From: Gemmatirosa kalamazoonensis
GTDB lineage: Bacteria > Gemmatimonadota > Gemmatimonadetes > Gemmatimonadales > Gemmatimonadaceae
Length of the DNA stretch: 64,000 nucleotides
Assembly (NCBI RefSeq): GCF_000522985.1
Contig: NZ_CP007129.1
Location: 806,001 to 870,000, forward strand
Reading direction: 5' to 3'
In this document: positions 1 to 8,272 of the stretch, one piece after another
How positions within the stretch are numbered: position 1 is the stretch's first letter
Layout of the letters: each line of letters begins with the position of its first letter
Position numbers and translations under genes: made by a program
The notes under the pieces: model-generated
The model's input: the letters and a program-made list of their open reading frames with translations, nothing else
Told to the model about the DNA's origin: nothing
Database searches by the model: none

Positions 1-622
1 CGCGACGGAAAAGCCACACGTAGAGCCCGACGATCACCAGCGTGGGCGCGAAGCTCGCGAGCAGGCCGAGGACTCCGCCGCCCTGCTGGATCGGCTGCGC
101 GCTGATCTCCGCGCCGCTCGCGATGAGCAGCGTCTCGAGGCCCGGATCGACGAAGGCCGGGAGCTCGGTCGCGAAGTCGGTCACGGGCCGCGGCGCGGGC
201 CGCGACCTGGCGAAGAACGTCGTGCGCCTCGCCGTGTCGCGCCTCGAGGAGTCGCGCGGCGTGGAGTCTCGCGTCGCCGCCGAGTCGCCGCGCGGATACA
301 TGACCGGCGTGCGGAAGCGGCCGGTGATGCTCGTGCCGCGGCTATAGATCGCCTGAACGTTGTGCCTCGTGATCTCCTCGCGGAACAGCGTGTACGGCAC
401 CTTCACCGGCGCGTTGCCGCTCGGGAACAGGAACCGCGCGAGCAGGAAGTTGACGAGCAGGATGAACAGGAACGACAGCCACGTCCGGCGGGGCGGCATC
501 CGCCGCTGCGCCGCGGGCGGCTCCCCGGCGCTGCCGGGGCTTCCGGTGCTGGGCGGCGTCCGCGTCGGCACGCTCGGGGCGGGGGCGCCACGGGCTCCTG
601 GCTCTGCCTGCCGACTCGCCAT
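1..622 (-). CDS. ftsH: ATP-dependent zinc metalloprotease FtsH, N-terminal part (runs off left edge)
   Basis: Membrane-anchored AAA+ protease that degrades misfolded membrane and short-lived proteins. Only about 207 N-terminal residues are in the window. They show a proline/glycine-rich cytoplasmic tail, a first membrane segment at about residues 49-66, then the typical FtsH extracytoplasmic start (VPYTLFREEI, followed by a V..I...G..I.G.F pattern). A second membrane segment begins near residue 187 at the edge. The periplasmic loop carries an unusual Arg/Asp/Ser-rich stretch (about residues 105-130). The AAA+ and HEXXH domains lie outside the window, so the identification rests on the N-terminal domain. 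ATG at 622 was chosen because it opens this reading frame. Confidence 0.8.
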   Translation of the reverse strand, partial: MASRQAEPGARGAPAPSVPTRTPPSTGSPGSAGEPPAAQRRMPPRRTWLSFLFILLVNFLLARFLFPSGNAPVKVPYTLFREEITRHNVQAIYSRGTSITGRFRTPVMYPRGDSAATRDSTPRDSSRRDTARRTTFFARSRPAPRPVTDFATELPAFVDPGLETLLIASGAEISAQPIQQGGGVLGLLASFAPTLVIVGLYVWLFRR

Positions 623-779
623 CGTTCCCCCGTCGTGACGGGCGCGCGTGCCCTCATGGCGCCATGTCGCCGACATGGCGGCGTAGTACGACACGGCACA
701 TTGTGGTACATCGTCGCGCCGCACAACTCGACGGTCCCCACGCGGCCGCAAACCGCCAGGTCTGGTGCGGAGGATCGAC

Positions 780-3557
780 GTGACAGCAGTCCACCATCAG
801 TCGGTGGCGGTCGTCGCCGCGGCGCTCGACGTCGATCCGCGCCGCGGCCTCTCCGAGACCGAGGCGCGGGCGCGGCTCGCGCGTGCGGGGCGCAACGAGC
901 TGGAGGCGGCGCCGGCGGCACCGGCGTGGCGCCGATTCCTCGCGCAGTTCCAGGACGTGCTCGTGCTCCTGCTGCTCGCCGCGACCGCGATCTCGACGGC
1001 GCTCTGGCTCTACGAGCGCGACACCGCGCTGCCGTACGAGTCGATCGCGATCCTCGCCGTCGTGCTGCTCAACGCCGCGATGGGATACATACAGGAGGCG
1101 CGAGCGGAGGCGGCCGTGGCGGCACTGCGCGCGATGTCGGCGGCGGAAGCGACCGTGGTCCGTGATGGTGAGCGACGGCGCGTCCCCGCGGCGGAGCTCG
1201 TGCCCGGCGACGTCGTGCTCATCGAAGAGGGCGACACGATCCCCGCCGACGCGCGGCTCGTCGAGTCGACGGCGCTGCAGACCGCCGAAGCGGCGCTCAC
1301 CGGCGAGAGCCTGCCAGTCTCGAAGGACCCCGCGCCGCTCGACGCGGACGCGCCGTTAGGCGACCGGCACGACATGGTGTTCAGCGGCACGGCGGCGACC
1401 TACGGGCGCGGCCGGGCCATCGTCACGGCGACCGGGATGCGCACCGAGATGGGGCACATCGCCGGCCTGCTGAAGGGGACGCGCGACGAGGCGACGCCGC
1501 TGCAGCGGGAGCTCGACCGCACGGGGAAGCTGCTCGGCCTCGTCGTCGTCGTCATCGCCGTGGTGATGATCGCGACCATCATCCTCGTCGAGGACGTGCG
1601 GGGGTTCGGAGCGATCGTCGACGTCCTCATCCTCGGCGTGGCGCTCGCGGTCGCCGCGGTGCCGGAGGGGCTGCCGGCGGTCGTCACGGCGGTGCTCTCC
1701 ATCGGCGTGCAGCGCATGGCGCGGCGGAACGCGGTCGTCAGGCATCTCGCGGCCGTGGAGACGTTAGGCTCGGCGAGCGTGATCGCGTCGGACAAGACGG
1801 GGACGCTCACGCGCAACGAGATGACGGTACGGGTGGTGGCGACGGCGAGCGGCCGTGTGACGTTCGGCGGCACCGGCTACGCGCCACTCGGCGAGGTGAC
1901 GCGGGACGGCGGCGGCCCGGTCGACGGCGCGCTCCGTCACGAGCTCGAGCGCGCGCTCGCCGCGGCCGATCGCGCGAACAACGCGGCGGTGACGGAGCGT
2001 GACGGACGGTGGACGGTACAGGGCGATCCGACCGAGGGCGCGCTGCTCGTCGCGGCGCGCAAGGCCGGGCTGCGCGCCGACACGTTAGGCGCGCGCTTCC
2101 CGCGCGTCGCCGAGGTGCCGTTCTCGTCCGAGCGGAAGCTCATGAGCACCGTGCACCGCGACACCGAGCGCGCCGAACGCGTGCTCGTCTTCACCAAGGG
2201 CGCGCCCGACGTGCTGCTCGGCCGGTGCACGCGCGAGCTGGTCGGAGACGACGTGCGGCCGCTCACGCCCGAGCGACGCGCCGAGATCGCCCGGGCCAAC
2301 GAGGCGCTCGCCGGCGAAGCGCTCCGCACGCTCGGCGTCGCCGCGCGCTTCCTGCCGTCCGACGCCCTCGACGGGGATGGCGATCCGGACCCCGAGATCG
2401 AGCGGGACCTGGCGTTCGCGGGACTGATCGGGATGATCGACCCGCCCCGGCCCGAGGCGCGGCAGGCGGTCGCACGCGCGCGGCGCGCCGGTGTGCGGCC
2501 CGTCATGATCACCGGCGATCACCCACGCACGGCGTCGGTCATCGCGCAGGAGCTGGGCATCGCCGACGACGACCGCGTCGTGACGGGCGCGGAGCTGGAG
2601 GCGCTGCCCGAGGCGGCGCGCGAGCACACCGTGCGCGACGTCTCGGTGTATGCGCGCGTCGCCCCCGAGCACAAGCTCCGCATCGTGAAAGCGCTGCAAC
2701 GCGGCGGGGCGATCGTCGCGATGACCGGCGACGGCGTGAACGACGCGCCGGCGCTCAAGACGGCCGACATCGGCGTCGCGATGGGCATCACCGGCACCGA
2801 CGTGTCGAAGGAGGCGGCCGACATCGTGCTCGCCGACGACGACTTCGCGACGATCGTCGCCGCCGTCGAGGAGGGGCGCGCCATCTTCGACAACATCCGC
2901 AAGTTCCTGCGCTTCCTCCTGTCGTCGAACATCGGCGAAGTCCTCACGATGTTCTTCGGCGTCCTCCTCGCCGAGCGGATCGGGCTCCGCACCGGGGGCG
3001 ACGGCACCGTGCTGCCGCTGCTCGCGACGCAGATCCTGTGGGTGAACCTGCTGACCGATGTCGCCCCGGCGCTGGCGTTAGGCGTGGACCCGGCGGACGC
3101 AGGTTTGATGGAGCGCCCGCCGCGGCCAGCAGGGGAGCGCGTCATCACGCCGCGGATGTGGCGCGGCATCGCGTTCGTCGGCGTGGTCACCGCGGCCGTC
3201 ACGCTGCTCGTGCTCGACGCGTCGCTGCCGGGAGGCTTCGTCGCCGGCACGGGCACGGTGCCCTACGCGCAGACGATGACGTTCACCACACTCGTGCTGG
3301 CGCAGCTGTTCAACGTGTTCAACGCGCGGTCCGACGAGCGGAGCGCGTTCAGGCGTCTCTTCACGAACCGCTGGCTGTGGGGCTCGATCGGCGCGGCGCT
3401 CGCGCTGCAGGCGCTCGTGCTCTACGCGCCGCCGCTACAGCGCGCGTTCGGCACGGTACCGTTAGGCGCGGGCGACTGGCTGCGCTGCGTCGCGGCGGGG
3501 AGCGCGGTGCTCTGGCTTCGGGAGGTCGCCAAGCTCGTCGGTCATCGGCGGGTGTGA
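780..3557 (+). CDS. Cation-translocating P-type ATPase, type II (Ca2+-ATPase-like)
   Basis: Inner-membrane ATP-driven cation pump of about 925 residues, a normal length for bacterial type II P-type ATPases. Seen in order: N-terminal cation-ATPase domain; actuator loop with TGES (174-177); PEGLP in membrane helix 4; phosphorylation motif DKTGT (D338); nucleotide-binding domain; hinge TGDGVND (649-655); C-terminal membrane helices with SSNIGE and NLLTD, which place acidic residues where SERCA-type pumps bind Ca2+. Ca2+ is the likeliest ion, but Mg2+ or Mn2+ cannot be excluded. GTG at 780 has GGAGG 7 bases upstream; an in-frame GTG at 765 would add five residues. All five GTTAGGC heptamers in the gene read as Leu-Gly using the otherwise avoided TTA codon. 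Confidence 0.9.
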   Translation: MTAVHHQSVAVVAAALDVDPRRGLSETEARARLARAGRNELEAAPAAPAWRRFLAQFQDVLVLLLLAATAISTALWLYERDTALPYESIAILAVVLLNAAMGYIQEARAEAAVAALRAMSAAEATVVRDGERRRVPAAELVPGDVVLIEEGDTIPADARLVESTALQTAEAALTGESLPVSKDPAPLDADAPLGDRHDMVFSGTAATYGRGRAIVTATGMRTEMGHIAGLLKGTRDEATPLQRELDRTGKLLGLVVVVIAVVMIATIILVEDVRGFGAIVDVLILGVALAVAAVPEGLPAVVTAVLSIGVQRMARRNAVVRHLAAVETLGSASVIASDKTGTLTRNEMTVRVVATASGRVTFGGTGYAPLGEVTRDGGGPVDGALRHELERALAAADRANNAAVTERDGRWTVQGDPTEGALLVAARKAGLRADTLGARFPRVAEVPFSSERKLMSTVHRDTERAERVLVFTKGAPDVLLGRCTRELVGDDVRPLTPERRAEIARANEALAGEALRTLGVAARFLPSDALDGDGDPDPEIERDLAFAGLIGMIDPPRPEARQAVARARRAGVRPVMITGDHPRTASVIAQELGIADDDRVVTGAELEALPEAAREHTVRDVSVYARVAPEHKLRIVKALQRGGAIVAMTGDGVNDAPALKTADIGVAMGITGTDVSKEAADIVLADDDFATIVAAVEEGRAIFDNIRKFLRFLLSSNIGEVLTMFFGVLLAERIGLRTGGDGTVLPLLATQILWVNLLTDVAPALALGVDPADAGLMERPPRPAGERVITPRMWRGIAFVGVVTAAVTLLVLDASLPGGFVAGTGTVPYAQTMTFTTLVLAQLFNVFNARSDERSAFRRLFTNRWLWGSIGAALALQALVLYAPPLQRAFGTVPLGAGDWLRCVAAGSAVLWLREVAKLVGHRRV

Positions 3558-3603
3558 ACCTTGCCGGCTCATCCACGATCCCATTGCCCGTGGAGCGATC
3601 ACC

Positions 3604-4173
3604 ATGTTCACGGTCGGCTACTTCGTCGGCAGCCTCGCGCGAGCGTCGATCAATCGCAAGCTCGCGCTCGCCCTCACGCGTCTCGCGCCGCCGGAGCTCG
3701 CCCTGCGCGAGATCCCGATCGGCGACCTGCCGCTGTACAGCTACGACTACGACGCCGACTACCCGCCGCCGGCGCGCGCGCTCAAGGACGCCATCGCCGC
3801 CGTGGACGCGGTGCTGTTCGTGACCCCCGAGTACAATCGCTCGATCCCGGGTGCGCTCAAGAACGCCATCGACTGGGCCAGCCGGCCATGGGGCAAGAAC
3901 TCCTTCACCCGAAAGCCGTCGGCCGTGATCGGCACGTCGCCCGGCAAGATCGGCACGGCGGTCGGCCAGCAGCACCTTCGCAGCATCATGGCCTTCTGCA
4001 ACTCGCCGCTGTTCAACGCCATCGAGGCGTACATCCAGTTCGAGCCGGGGCTCATCGGCGACGACGGCGAGGTGACGAACAAGTCCACCGCCGAGTTCCT
4101 GCGCAACTATCTGGCGGAGTTCCACGCCTACATCACACGCGTCTACACCGCCCTGCCGCGCGGAGGCGGGTGA
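3604..4173 (+). CDS. NADPH-dependent FMN reductase family protein (ChrR/YieF-like)
   Basis: Flavodoxin-like NAD(P)H:quinone or chromate reductase of 189 residues, the usual length. It has an N-terminal GSLARASINRKLA flavin phosphate loop (expected pattern GS.R..S.N) and the family hallmark TPEYNRSIPGALKNAIDW near residue 80. The substrate is not evident; quinones, azo dyes or chromate are typical for the family, and the enzyme would be cytosolic. It starts 46 bp after the ATPase stop with GGAG shortly upstream, so it may be co-transcribed with it. It is the last conventional gene before the integron array. Confidence 0.85.
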   Translation: MFTVGYFVGSLARASINRKLALALTRLAPPELALREIPIGDLPLYSYDYDADYPPPARALKDAIAAVDAVLFVTPEYNRSIPGALKNAIDWASRPWGKNSFTRKPSAVIGTSPGKIGTAVGQQHLRSIMAFCNSPLFNAIEAYIQFEPGLIGDDGEVTNKSTAEFLRNYLAEFHAYITRVYTALPRGGG

Positions 4174-4261
4174 GGCGGGGCCGCGGGAAGCGTGATCGCC
4201 CGCGCGTCGTGCAGGTCGTCGAGGAAGATCGCGTCCATGCGCGCGCAGAACGATGATGCGT
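4174..4261. other. Host/array boundary region
   Basis: 88 bp between the reductase stop and the first attC-like sequence. No complete attC left arm (R'-L') is present here, so the distal end of the array appears eroded. On the minus strand an ATG near 4224 opens about 30 codons that run back into the reductase gene; this is not convincing as a gene. Confidence 0.4.
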
Positions 4262-4295
4262 GACGGACCGCGTCAGCTGCAACGATTCGTTAGGC
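4262..4295 (-). repeat. Half attC, distal end of array
   Basis: Only the right arm is present: CAGCTGCAAC, spacer, GTTAGGC. The left arm (R'-L') that should lie near 4200 is missing, so this last site is probably not a recombination partner. Confidence 0.75.
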
Positions 4296-4310
4296 CGGCC
4301 AGTAGACCGG

Positions 4311-4802
4311 TCATCGAGGCGTGGGCGTACCCGAGTTTCGAATGTGTCGTGAGATGAGCCAGTGACCGTCGGGCTGGCGGCGGAGGATGTCGAGATGTCG
4401 GACCGCCTGGTTGCTGATCTGTCCCGTGCGACGGTTTCGGAAACGCGACGTCGAGGTGCCTCGCGAATACGCGAGGTCGCCGGCAACGACAATCTCACCC
4501 GGATCGAGGTCGAATACCTCGAGCGAGTCGTCAGCTTCGCGCGATGTCCACCACGCGCGCAGCGCGGCCTTCCCGGCAACGTCGGGCATGCCGGGCGGCG
4601 TGTACACGGCATCATCCGTCACGAAGCTCAATTCCCTCTCGACATCCCGGGCAAGCTTCGCCGCGACGAAGGCCGGGTAAATCTGCCTGATGGCATCCGC
4701 GTCTGTCGCCGAACTCGGCGAAGTCGTCGCGGGTCGTTGCGTCGTCGCCTGGGAGCAGGCAACGCAGGCAAGAACCAGCATCGGGTGGATTCGAGAAATC
4801 AC
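4311..4802 (-). CDS. SnoaL/DUF4440-like (NTF2 fold) lipoprotein
   Basis: 163 residues. A lipoprotein-type signal (hydrophobic MLVLACVAC, candidate lipid-bearing Cys near residue 16) is followed by one NTF2-like domain: an N-terminal helix (DADAIRQIYPAFVAAKLARD), 'DDAVYTPPGMPDVAGKAALRAWW' type strand-helix, and a C-terminal W.I.RHI strand. Such domains act as small ligand pockets or enzymes; no ligand is evident. Likely periplasmic or anchored to the outer membrane. It is the last gene of the array, with a half attC after its stop. Confidence 0.7.
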   Translation of the reverse strand: MISRIHPMLVLACVACSQATTQRPATTSPSSATDADAIRQIYPAFVAAKLARDVERELSFVTDDAVYTPPGMPDVAGKAALRAWWTSREADDSLEVFDLDPGEIVVAGDLAYSRGTSTSRFRNRRTGQISNQAVRHLDILRRQPDGHWLISRHIRNSGTPTPR

Positions 4803-4838
4803 GCTCCAGACCTCCTCTCGAGCGGAAGGGGTAGTGCG

Positions 4839-4935
4839 GCCTAACGCGGGATCTCAGCTGCGGAGCGGCCATCACGGGGCCGTCACGCCAGGTCGAGCGG
4901 CGGGCCGCTCCGTCAGCTGCAACGATTCGTCAGCC
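4839..4935 (-). repeat. attC site
   Basis: 97 bp. R' GCCTAAC; R'' is GTCAGCC, one change from GTTAGCC. Class A-like L-boxes, outer stem GGAGCGGCC/GGCCGCTCC. Serves the two-gene cassette to its right. Confidence 0.88.
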
Positions 4936-5280
4936 GTCGGTTTCATCCGCGCCCGCTCGCCGAACGCTGCGGGCCCACGCCGGGACTGACGTACCGTCGG
5001 CATCGAACAGCGTGAACACCAGCAGCTCGCCGGGGGCCGCGAGCCACACGTCGACGCGGGCCGCCACCACGACCGCGCCCAGCGCGTCGCGCCACTCCAC
5101 GCCGTCGCTCAGACCCCCTGCGCCGACCGCCGTCACGCCCGCCGCCTTCCAGCGCGGCACCGAGCGCTGCAGCACCTCCAGGCTCGCCAGCGGCGACGCG
5201 TGCACGACGCCGAGGCCCGCCGGCCCCGACGCCTCGACGCTGCCGAATGGGACTCCGTGGTGGAAGAGCGTGTACAGCAT
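4930..5280 (-). CDS. Hypothetical protein
   Basis: 116 residues, no recognised family. A largely beta-type, Ala/Val/Gly-rich sequence with W at the 'GVEWRDALG' and 'VDVWLAAPGE' positions. The stop overlaps the R'' end of the attC at 4839. It shares a cassette with the larger lipoprotein gene upstream: no attC lies in the 25 bp between them, so the two may be co-expressed. Confidence 0.6.
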   Translation of the reverse strand: MLYTLFHHGVPFGSVEASGPAGLGVVHASPLASLEVLQRSVPRWKAAGVTAVGAGGLSDGVEWRDALGAVVVAARVDVWLAAPGELLVFTLFDADGTSVPAWARSVRRAGADETDG

Positions 5281-5305
5281 GTGGGCGAGACGCGGGTGCC
5301 GGGCT

Positions 5306-6109
5306 TCACGAGGACCGATCGAGGAGTGCCACGACGCTGGCGGTTTGCACGTGGCAGTCCGCGCCGCGTGTGACCGCCACGTTCTGCTTCGTCCAGCGCT
5401 CGTACCCGGGCGTGTCGACGCTGACCTGATACGTACCCGGTCGTTCGGCCACGCCGTAGTAGCTCGGGGGAGCGGCGACGCCCGGCATGCCCGGCCCCGG
5501 CGACAGGACTTCCTGAAAGCTGCCGTCCGTTGCTACCACCGTCGCCGGCAGCCACGCACCGGTGGCGGCGTCTCTCACGGCCACGCTCACCGCATAGTGG
5601 ATGCTGGGGTCGGTCGCGGGACACGTGACCGCGTTCCGCACCACGAGCGGCCGCGCGACGACAGGCGACCGCCCAGCCGGGTCCACGTAGCTCGCCTCGA
5701 GCTGCGATCGCGGGCTTGCGCCGACTCCCAGGTCGGCACCGGTGAGCGTGGCGATCAGCGAATCGTTAGGCGCCAGCGTCGCGGGGCCGGCGACCGCGCC
5801 GCCACAGGGGCCGGCATCCAGATCCCGCGCATAGCCGGACGACACCACGCGAACCCGGAACCCCTGCTCGGCGCACGGCGACAGGATCGTCACCACGCCG
5901 CGGGTGCGATTGTACGCCGCGACGGTCACGGTGAACGCCCCCGCGAACCCGAGCGTGTCCGGAGCGCGCACGAATGCGACCTGGAGCGACTCGGGACCAA
6001 ACGTGGGCAGGCGGCGAAGCTCCTCCGATGCCTCACGGCAGCCCCCGATACCGAGGGCAACGGGGAGGAGGACTGCGGCAGCGACAGCAGACCGACGAAT
6101 CAGGGCCAT
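5306..6109 (-). CDS. Lipoprotein with C-terminal carboxypeptidase-regulatory-like domain
   Basis: 267 residues. Start chosen at ATG 6109 because it opens a classic lipoprotein signal (MALIRRSAVAA..., lipobox GIGGC near residue 24). The middle is beta-rich. The C-terminal about 85 residues (VSVAVRDAATGAWLPATV through GTYQVSVDTPGY) match the pattern of a CarboxypepD_reg/CNA-B-like beta sandwich. Predicted surface or periplasmic; function unknown. It contains an internal GTTAGGC at 5765-5771 that reads APND on the coding strand. Confidence 0.7.
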   Translation of the reverse strand: MALIRRSAVAAAVLLPVALGIGGCREASEELRRLPTFGPESLQVAFVRAPDTLGFAGAFTVTVAAYNRTRGVVTILSPCAEQGFRVRVVSSGYARDLDAGPCGGAVAGPATLAPNDSLIATLTGADLGVGASPRSQLEASYVDPAGRSPVVARPLVVRNAVTCPATDPSIHYAVSVAVRDAATGAWLPATVVATDGSFQEVLSPGPGMPGVAAPPSYYGVAERPGTYQVSVDTPGYERWTKQNVAVTRGADCHVQTASVVALLDRSS

Positions 6110-6139
6110 GCAGTATCTCCGGCAAGAAGGTGGCGGTCC

Positions 6140-6230
6140 GCCCAACACCAGCGTTCAGCCGCGGCGTGGTTGGGCCTTTGAATCTCGAGGGACGCTGCGC
6201 GGCTCCGCCAGCTGCAACGATGCCTTAGCC
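6140..6230 (-). repeat. attC site, degenerate
   Basis: 91 bp. R' GCCCAAC; the right core is CTTAGCC instead of GTTAGCC, and the left L-box is altered (GTTCAGCCGC). The right arm CAGCTGCAAC is intact. Pairing of the outer stem is weakened. Confidence 0.7.
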
Positions 6231-6445
6231 GGCGGGCAGGAGGCCGAGCGCGCGTGCGGCGAGGAATGCGCCGGCGACGGCCGCTCCGATCAGCGCGAAG
6301 ATCAGCAGCTGCACGACGCGGCCGCGGGCGGTGATCTGGATCTCCACGGTCGACACGACCGCGCCTCGCTCCCGCGCGGCCTCCCGCTCGGCGAGCGCCC
6401 GCGCGACATGATGCCCAAGACCGGGCCGGCGATCAAACGGAGCAT
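6225..6445 (-). CDS. Small membrane protein, reading frame probably broken
   Basis: The C-terminal 43 residues (from VSTVEIQITARGR, GTG start possible) form a small protein with one membrane segment (VVQLLIFALIGAAVAGAFLAA). ATG at 6445 with AAGGAGG about 10 bases upstream opens MLRLIAGPVLGIMS in a different frame that would join the C-terminal part through a one-base shift near 6405. Either the gene is frameshifted, or only the short GTG form is made. Function unknown. Confidence 0.4.
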
Positions 6446-6530
6446 GAAGCGGCTGCCTCCTTCTCGAGGATGGCCAGATAGGCCGGAGGAAGCGGGGCTC
6501 GACCTCCAGCTCCGCGATTCGAACCATCAT
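6433..6530 (-). pseudogene. Fragment of an antibiotic-biosynthesis-monooxygenase-like (ABM) gene
   Basis: Starts MMVRIAELEVEP and, after a one-base frame change, continues PPAYLAILEKEAAAS before a stop that overlaps the next start codon. This resembles the N-terminal strand and helix of ABM-family dimeric alpha/beta-barrel proteins, of which only about 30 residues remain. Judged a truncated, frameshifted remnant. Confidence 0.45.
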
Positions 6531-6549
6531 CGGCGGCGGCCAGCGGGAT

Positions 6550-6590
6550 GGTGAACGCTCGGTCCGCTCGGCTTCGACGTTTCGTTAGGC
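6550..6590 (-). repeat. attC-like site, short and degenerate
   Basis: A good R'' (GTTAGGC at 6584) but the left partner is only GTGAAC-like and the L-boxes are not of the array type. About 41 bp. Placed here because a cassette junction is expected between the GNAT gene and the broken genes to the left. Confidence 0.4.
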
Positions 6591-7052
6591 GGCGTGCACG
6601 GGAGCGGCGAGCGCAAGACTCAAAAGGAGGTGCCCGCTGTCCACGTACCCGGCACGTGCGTACAGCCGACGCGCGACCGCGTTCCCCGGCCCGACCTCGA
6701 CGTGCAGCGCACGGACGCCCCGCGCGGCGGCCCCGGCCCGCGCCGCCGCCAGGAGGCCCGCGCCCGCGCCGCGGCCGCGCGCGGCAGGCCGCACGTACAG
6801 GTCGTCGATGAACGCCCGCAGCCCGCCGTACTCCATGCTGAAGCACACCGTCAGCACGACGTGCCCCACCGCCTCGGCGCCCTCGACGGCGAGCCAGGCC
6901 CCGCCGAGCCGCGGCTCGGAGAGCAAGGCCTCGAAGGCGTGCGCGGCCGGCCCGGCCGACAACGGGAAGTCCGCCTCGGCGTAGAAGGCCTGCATGAGCG
7001 CCACGAGGGTGGCCACATCCGGGAGGCCCGCCGGCCGGACTTCGACAGCCAT
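6585..7052 (-). CDS. GNAT family N-acetyltransferase
   Basis: 155 residues, full-length GNAT fold. Seen: an N-terminal VRPAGLPDVATLVALM strand-helix; the acetyl-CoA binding motif DDLYVRPAARGRGAGAGLL (R/Q-x-x-G-x-G/A) in the middle; and a C-terminal NAVARRLYARAGY motif. It would transfer acetyl from acetyl-CoA to an unknown amine. Cytosolic. The stop lies at the R'' core of the degenerate attC to the left. Confidence 0.85.
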   Translation of the reverse strand: MAVEVRPAGLPDVATLVALMQAFYAEADFPLSAGPAAHAFEALLSEPRLGGAWLAVEGAEAVGHVVLTVCFSMEYGGLRAFIDDLYVRPAARGRGAGAGLLAAARAGAAARGVRALHVEVGPGNAVARRLYARAGYVDSGHLLLSLALAAPVHAA

Positions 7053-7084
7053 TCGGATTCACCCCCCGAACTGAGGTTGGTGCC

Positions 7085-7177
7085 GCCTAACGCTGGAGCT
7101 CACTCGCGGAGCGCCTGGAGCCGGCGCGTCGGTACGGGACGCTGCGCCGCTCCGTCAGCTGCAACGATTCGTTGGCC
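7085..7177 (-). repeat. attC site
   Basis: 93 bp. R' GCCTAAC, R'' GTTGGCC. The left L-box is divergent (GCTCACTCGCGG); the right is CAGCTGCAAC. Stem GGAGCG/CGCTCC. Confidence 0.85.
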
Positions 7178-7197
7178 CGCGGGACGGGCTGCATGCA

Positions 7198-7494
7198 TCA
7201 CCACCGGCCAACGCGCCAGCTCCATACCCCGTACAGGAGCGCCGCCACCCCCAGCGGGCACCAGATCGTGAAGATCCGGCCGAGCCCGACGAGCGGGTCG
7301 CGGGTGGGGGTCAGGACGTACACCACGGCCGCCGCCGCCACGGAGAGCCCTACCGCGCTGCGCCGCACGATGGCGCCGACGAACGGGGGCCATGCCGGCG
7401 CACTCGCCGCCCCGATCAGCAGCACCAGCGCGAGCGCCACCAGGAGGAACAGGAGCGACTCGTCGTACGGCGTCGAGACGGAGGAGCCAAGCAT
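7198..7494 (-). CDS. Small integral membrane protein
   Basis: 98 residues with three predicted membrane segments (about 14-34, 46-63, 74-92) and almost no soluble loops. No family recognised. The single gene of its cassette, with attC at 7085 after its stop. Confidence 0.6.
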   Translation of the reverse strand: MLGSSVSTPYDESLLFLLVALALVLLIGAASAPAWPPFVGAIVRRSAVGLSVAAAAVVYVLTPTRDPLVGLGRIFTIWCPLGVAALLYGVWSWRVGRW

Positions 7495-7526
7495 CGCAGG
7501 GCGCGGACCTCGATTGGCTGTGAGCG

Positions 7527-7622
7527 GGCTAACGCTGGAGTTCTGCGGCAGAGCCGCAAATCGGAGTCATGCGTGCATTCGGAGCGCCGGGCGGCTCCGC
7601 CAGCTGCAACGATTCGTTAGGC
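7527..7622 (-). repeat. attC site
   Basis: 96 bp. R' GGCTAAC, R'' GTTAGGC. The left arm is altered (GTTCTGCGGCAGAGCCGC) so that the inner stem begins earlier; the right arm is CAGCTGCAAC. Confidence 0.82.
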
Positions 7623-8156
7623 AGCCGGTGTCGGCGGATCCCGCTGGGCGTCCGATCCCACGGTCCCACAATCCACCGTCACGGTCGCGAGATCGCGCCA
7701 CCCGTAGCCCCCGTGAAACTCGCCGCCCGCGGAACACAACCGCTCGGCGTGCAGGTGCTCGTAGAACCCGTTGGATCGACTCCGCGCGTCGCCAAACAGC
7801 AGCATCGAGCGCACCCCGAGACTCAGGAAGCGCTCAGCCACTCGCCGAACGAGAAGCCGCCCAAGTCCGTGCCCCTGGTGCCGCCTCAGCACGTAGATCT
7901 TGTTCAGCTCGCCCCCGAACCCGGGCACGCCGCCGTCGTGCGGAGCTCCGCGGGCGAAGGCCACCAGCCTGCCGTCGGCGTCCTCGACGAGGAACGTGAA
8001 ATCCTGCGCGTCGGCCCGGCCGAGGATCGCTTCCCACTGGGCCTGGCGTACGGCGACGCTGGGACCGCCGCCGTGCGTCTCCTGGAACGCGCGGACGTGG
8101 AGGAGCGCGAGGGTCACCGCGTCACTCGGGGTCGCGTCACGAATGCGGTATGTCAT
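7617..8156 (-). CDS. GNAT family N-acetyltransferase
   Basis: 179 residues. YRIRDATPSDAVTLALLH at the N-terminus, the acetyl-CoA motif YVLRRHQGHGLGRLLVRRV near residue 100, and SNGFYEHLHAER (motif B) towards the end. Unrelated in detail to the GNAT gene at 6585. Acceptor unknown; small-molecule or antibiotic acetylation is common for such cassette genes but is not shown here. Confidence 0.88.
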   Translation of the reverse strand: MTYRIRDATPSDAVTLALLHVRAFQETHGGGPSVAVRQAQWEAILGRADAQDFTFLVEDADGRLVAFARGAPHDGGVPGFGGELNKIYVLRRHQGHGLGRLLVRRVAERFLSLGVRSMLLFGDARSRSNGFYEHLHAERLCSAGGEFHGGYGWRDLATVTVDCGTVGSDAQRDPPTPAA

Positions 8157-8174
8157 GCGACTCCTTCGGTGGCT

Positions 8175-8272
8175 GCCTAACGCCGGAGTTCGGGTGCGGA
8201 GCGGCGGCGCCGGAGCGCGGCTGCCAGTGCGGGACGCCGCGCCGCTCCGTGAGCTGCAACGATTCGTTAGGC
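8175..8272 (-). repeat. attC site
   Basis: 98 bp. R' GCCTAAC, R'' GTTAGGC. Left L-box divergent (GTTCGGGTGC), right GAGCTGCAAC, stem GGAGCGGC/GCCGCTCC. Confidence 0.85.

Noticed and set aside
403-921. Long minus-strand open frame over the ftsH/ATPase start region
   Set aside because: It overlaps the start of the ATPase gene and ftsH in other frames, and its sequence is Arg/Pro/Ala-rich, typical of antisense frames in GC-rich DNA.
2009-3823. 604-residue + strand frame inside the ATPase gene
   Set aside because: An Arg/Ala-rich shadow of the ATPase in another frame; the ATPase frame has all catalytic motifs.
5765-5771. Hidden attC inside the lipoprotein gene at 5306
   Set aside because: GTTAGGC preceded by GCGAATC resembles the R'' end, but no L-box or partner arm follows and the protein frame runs through it normally.
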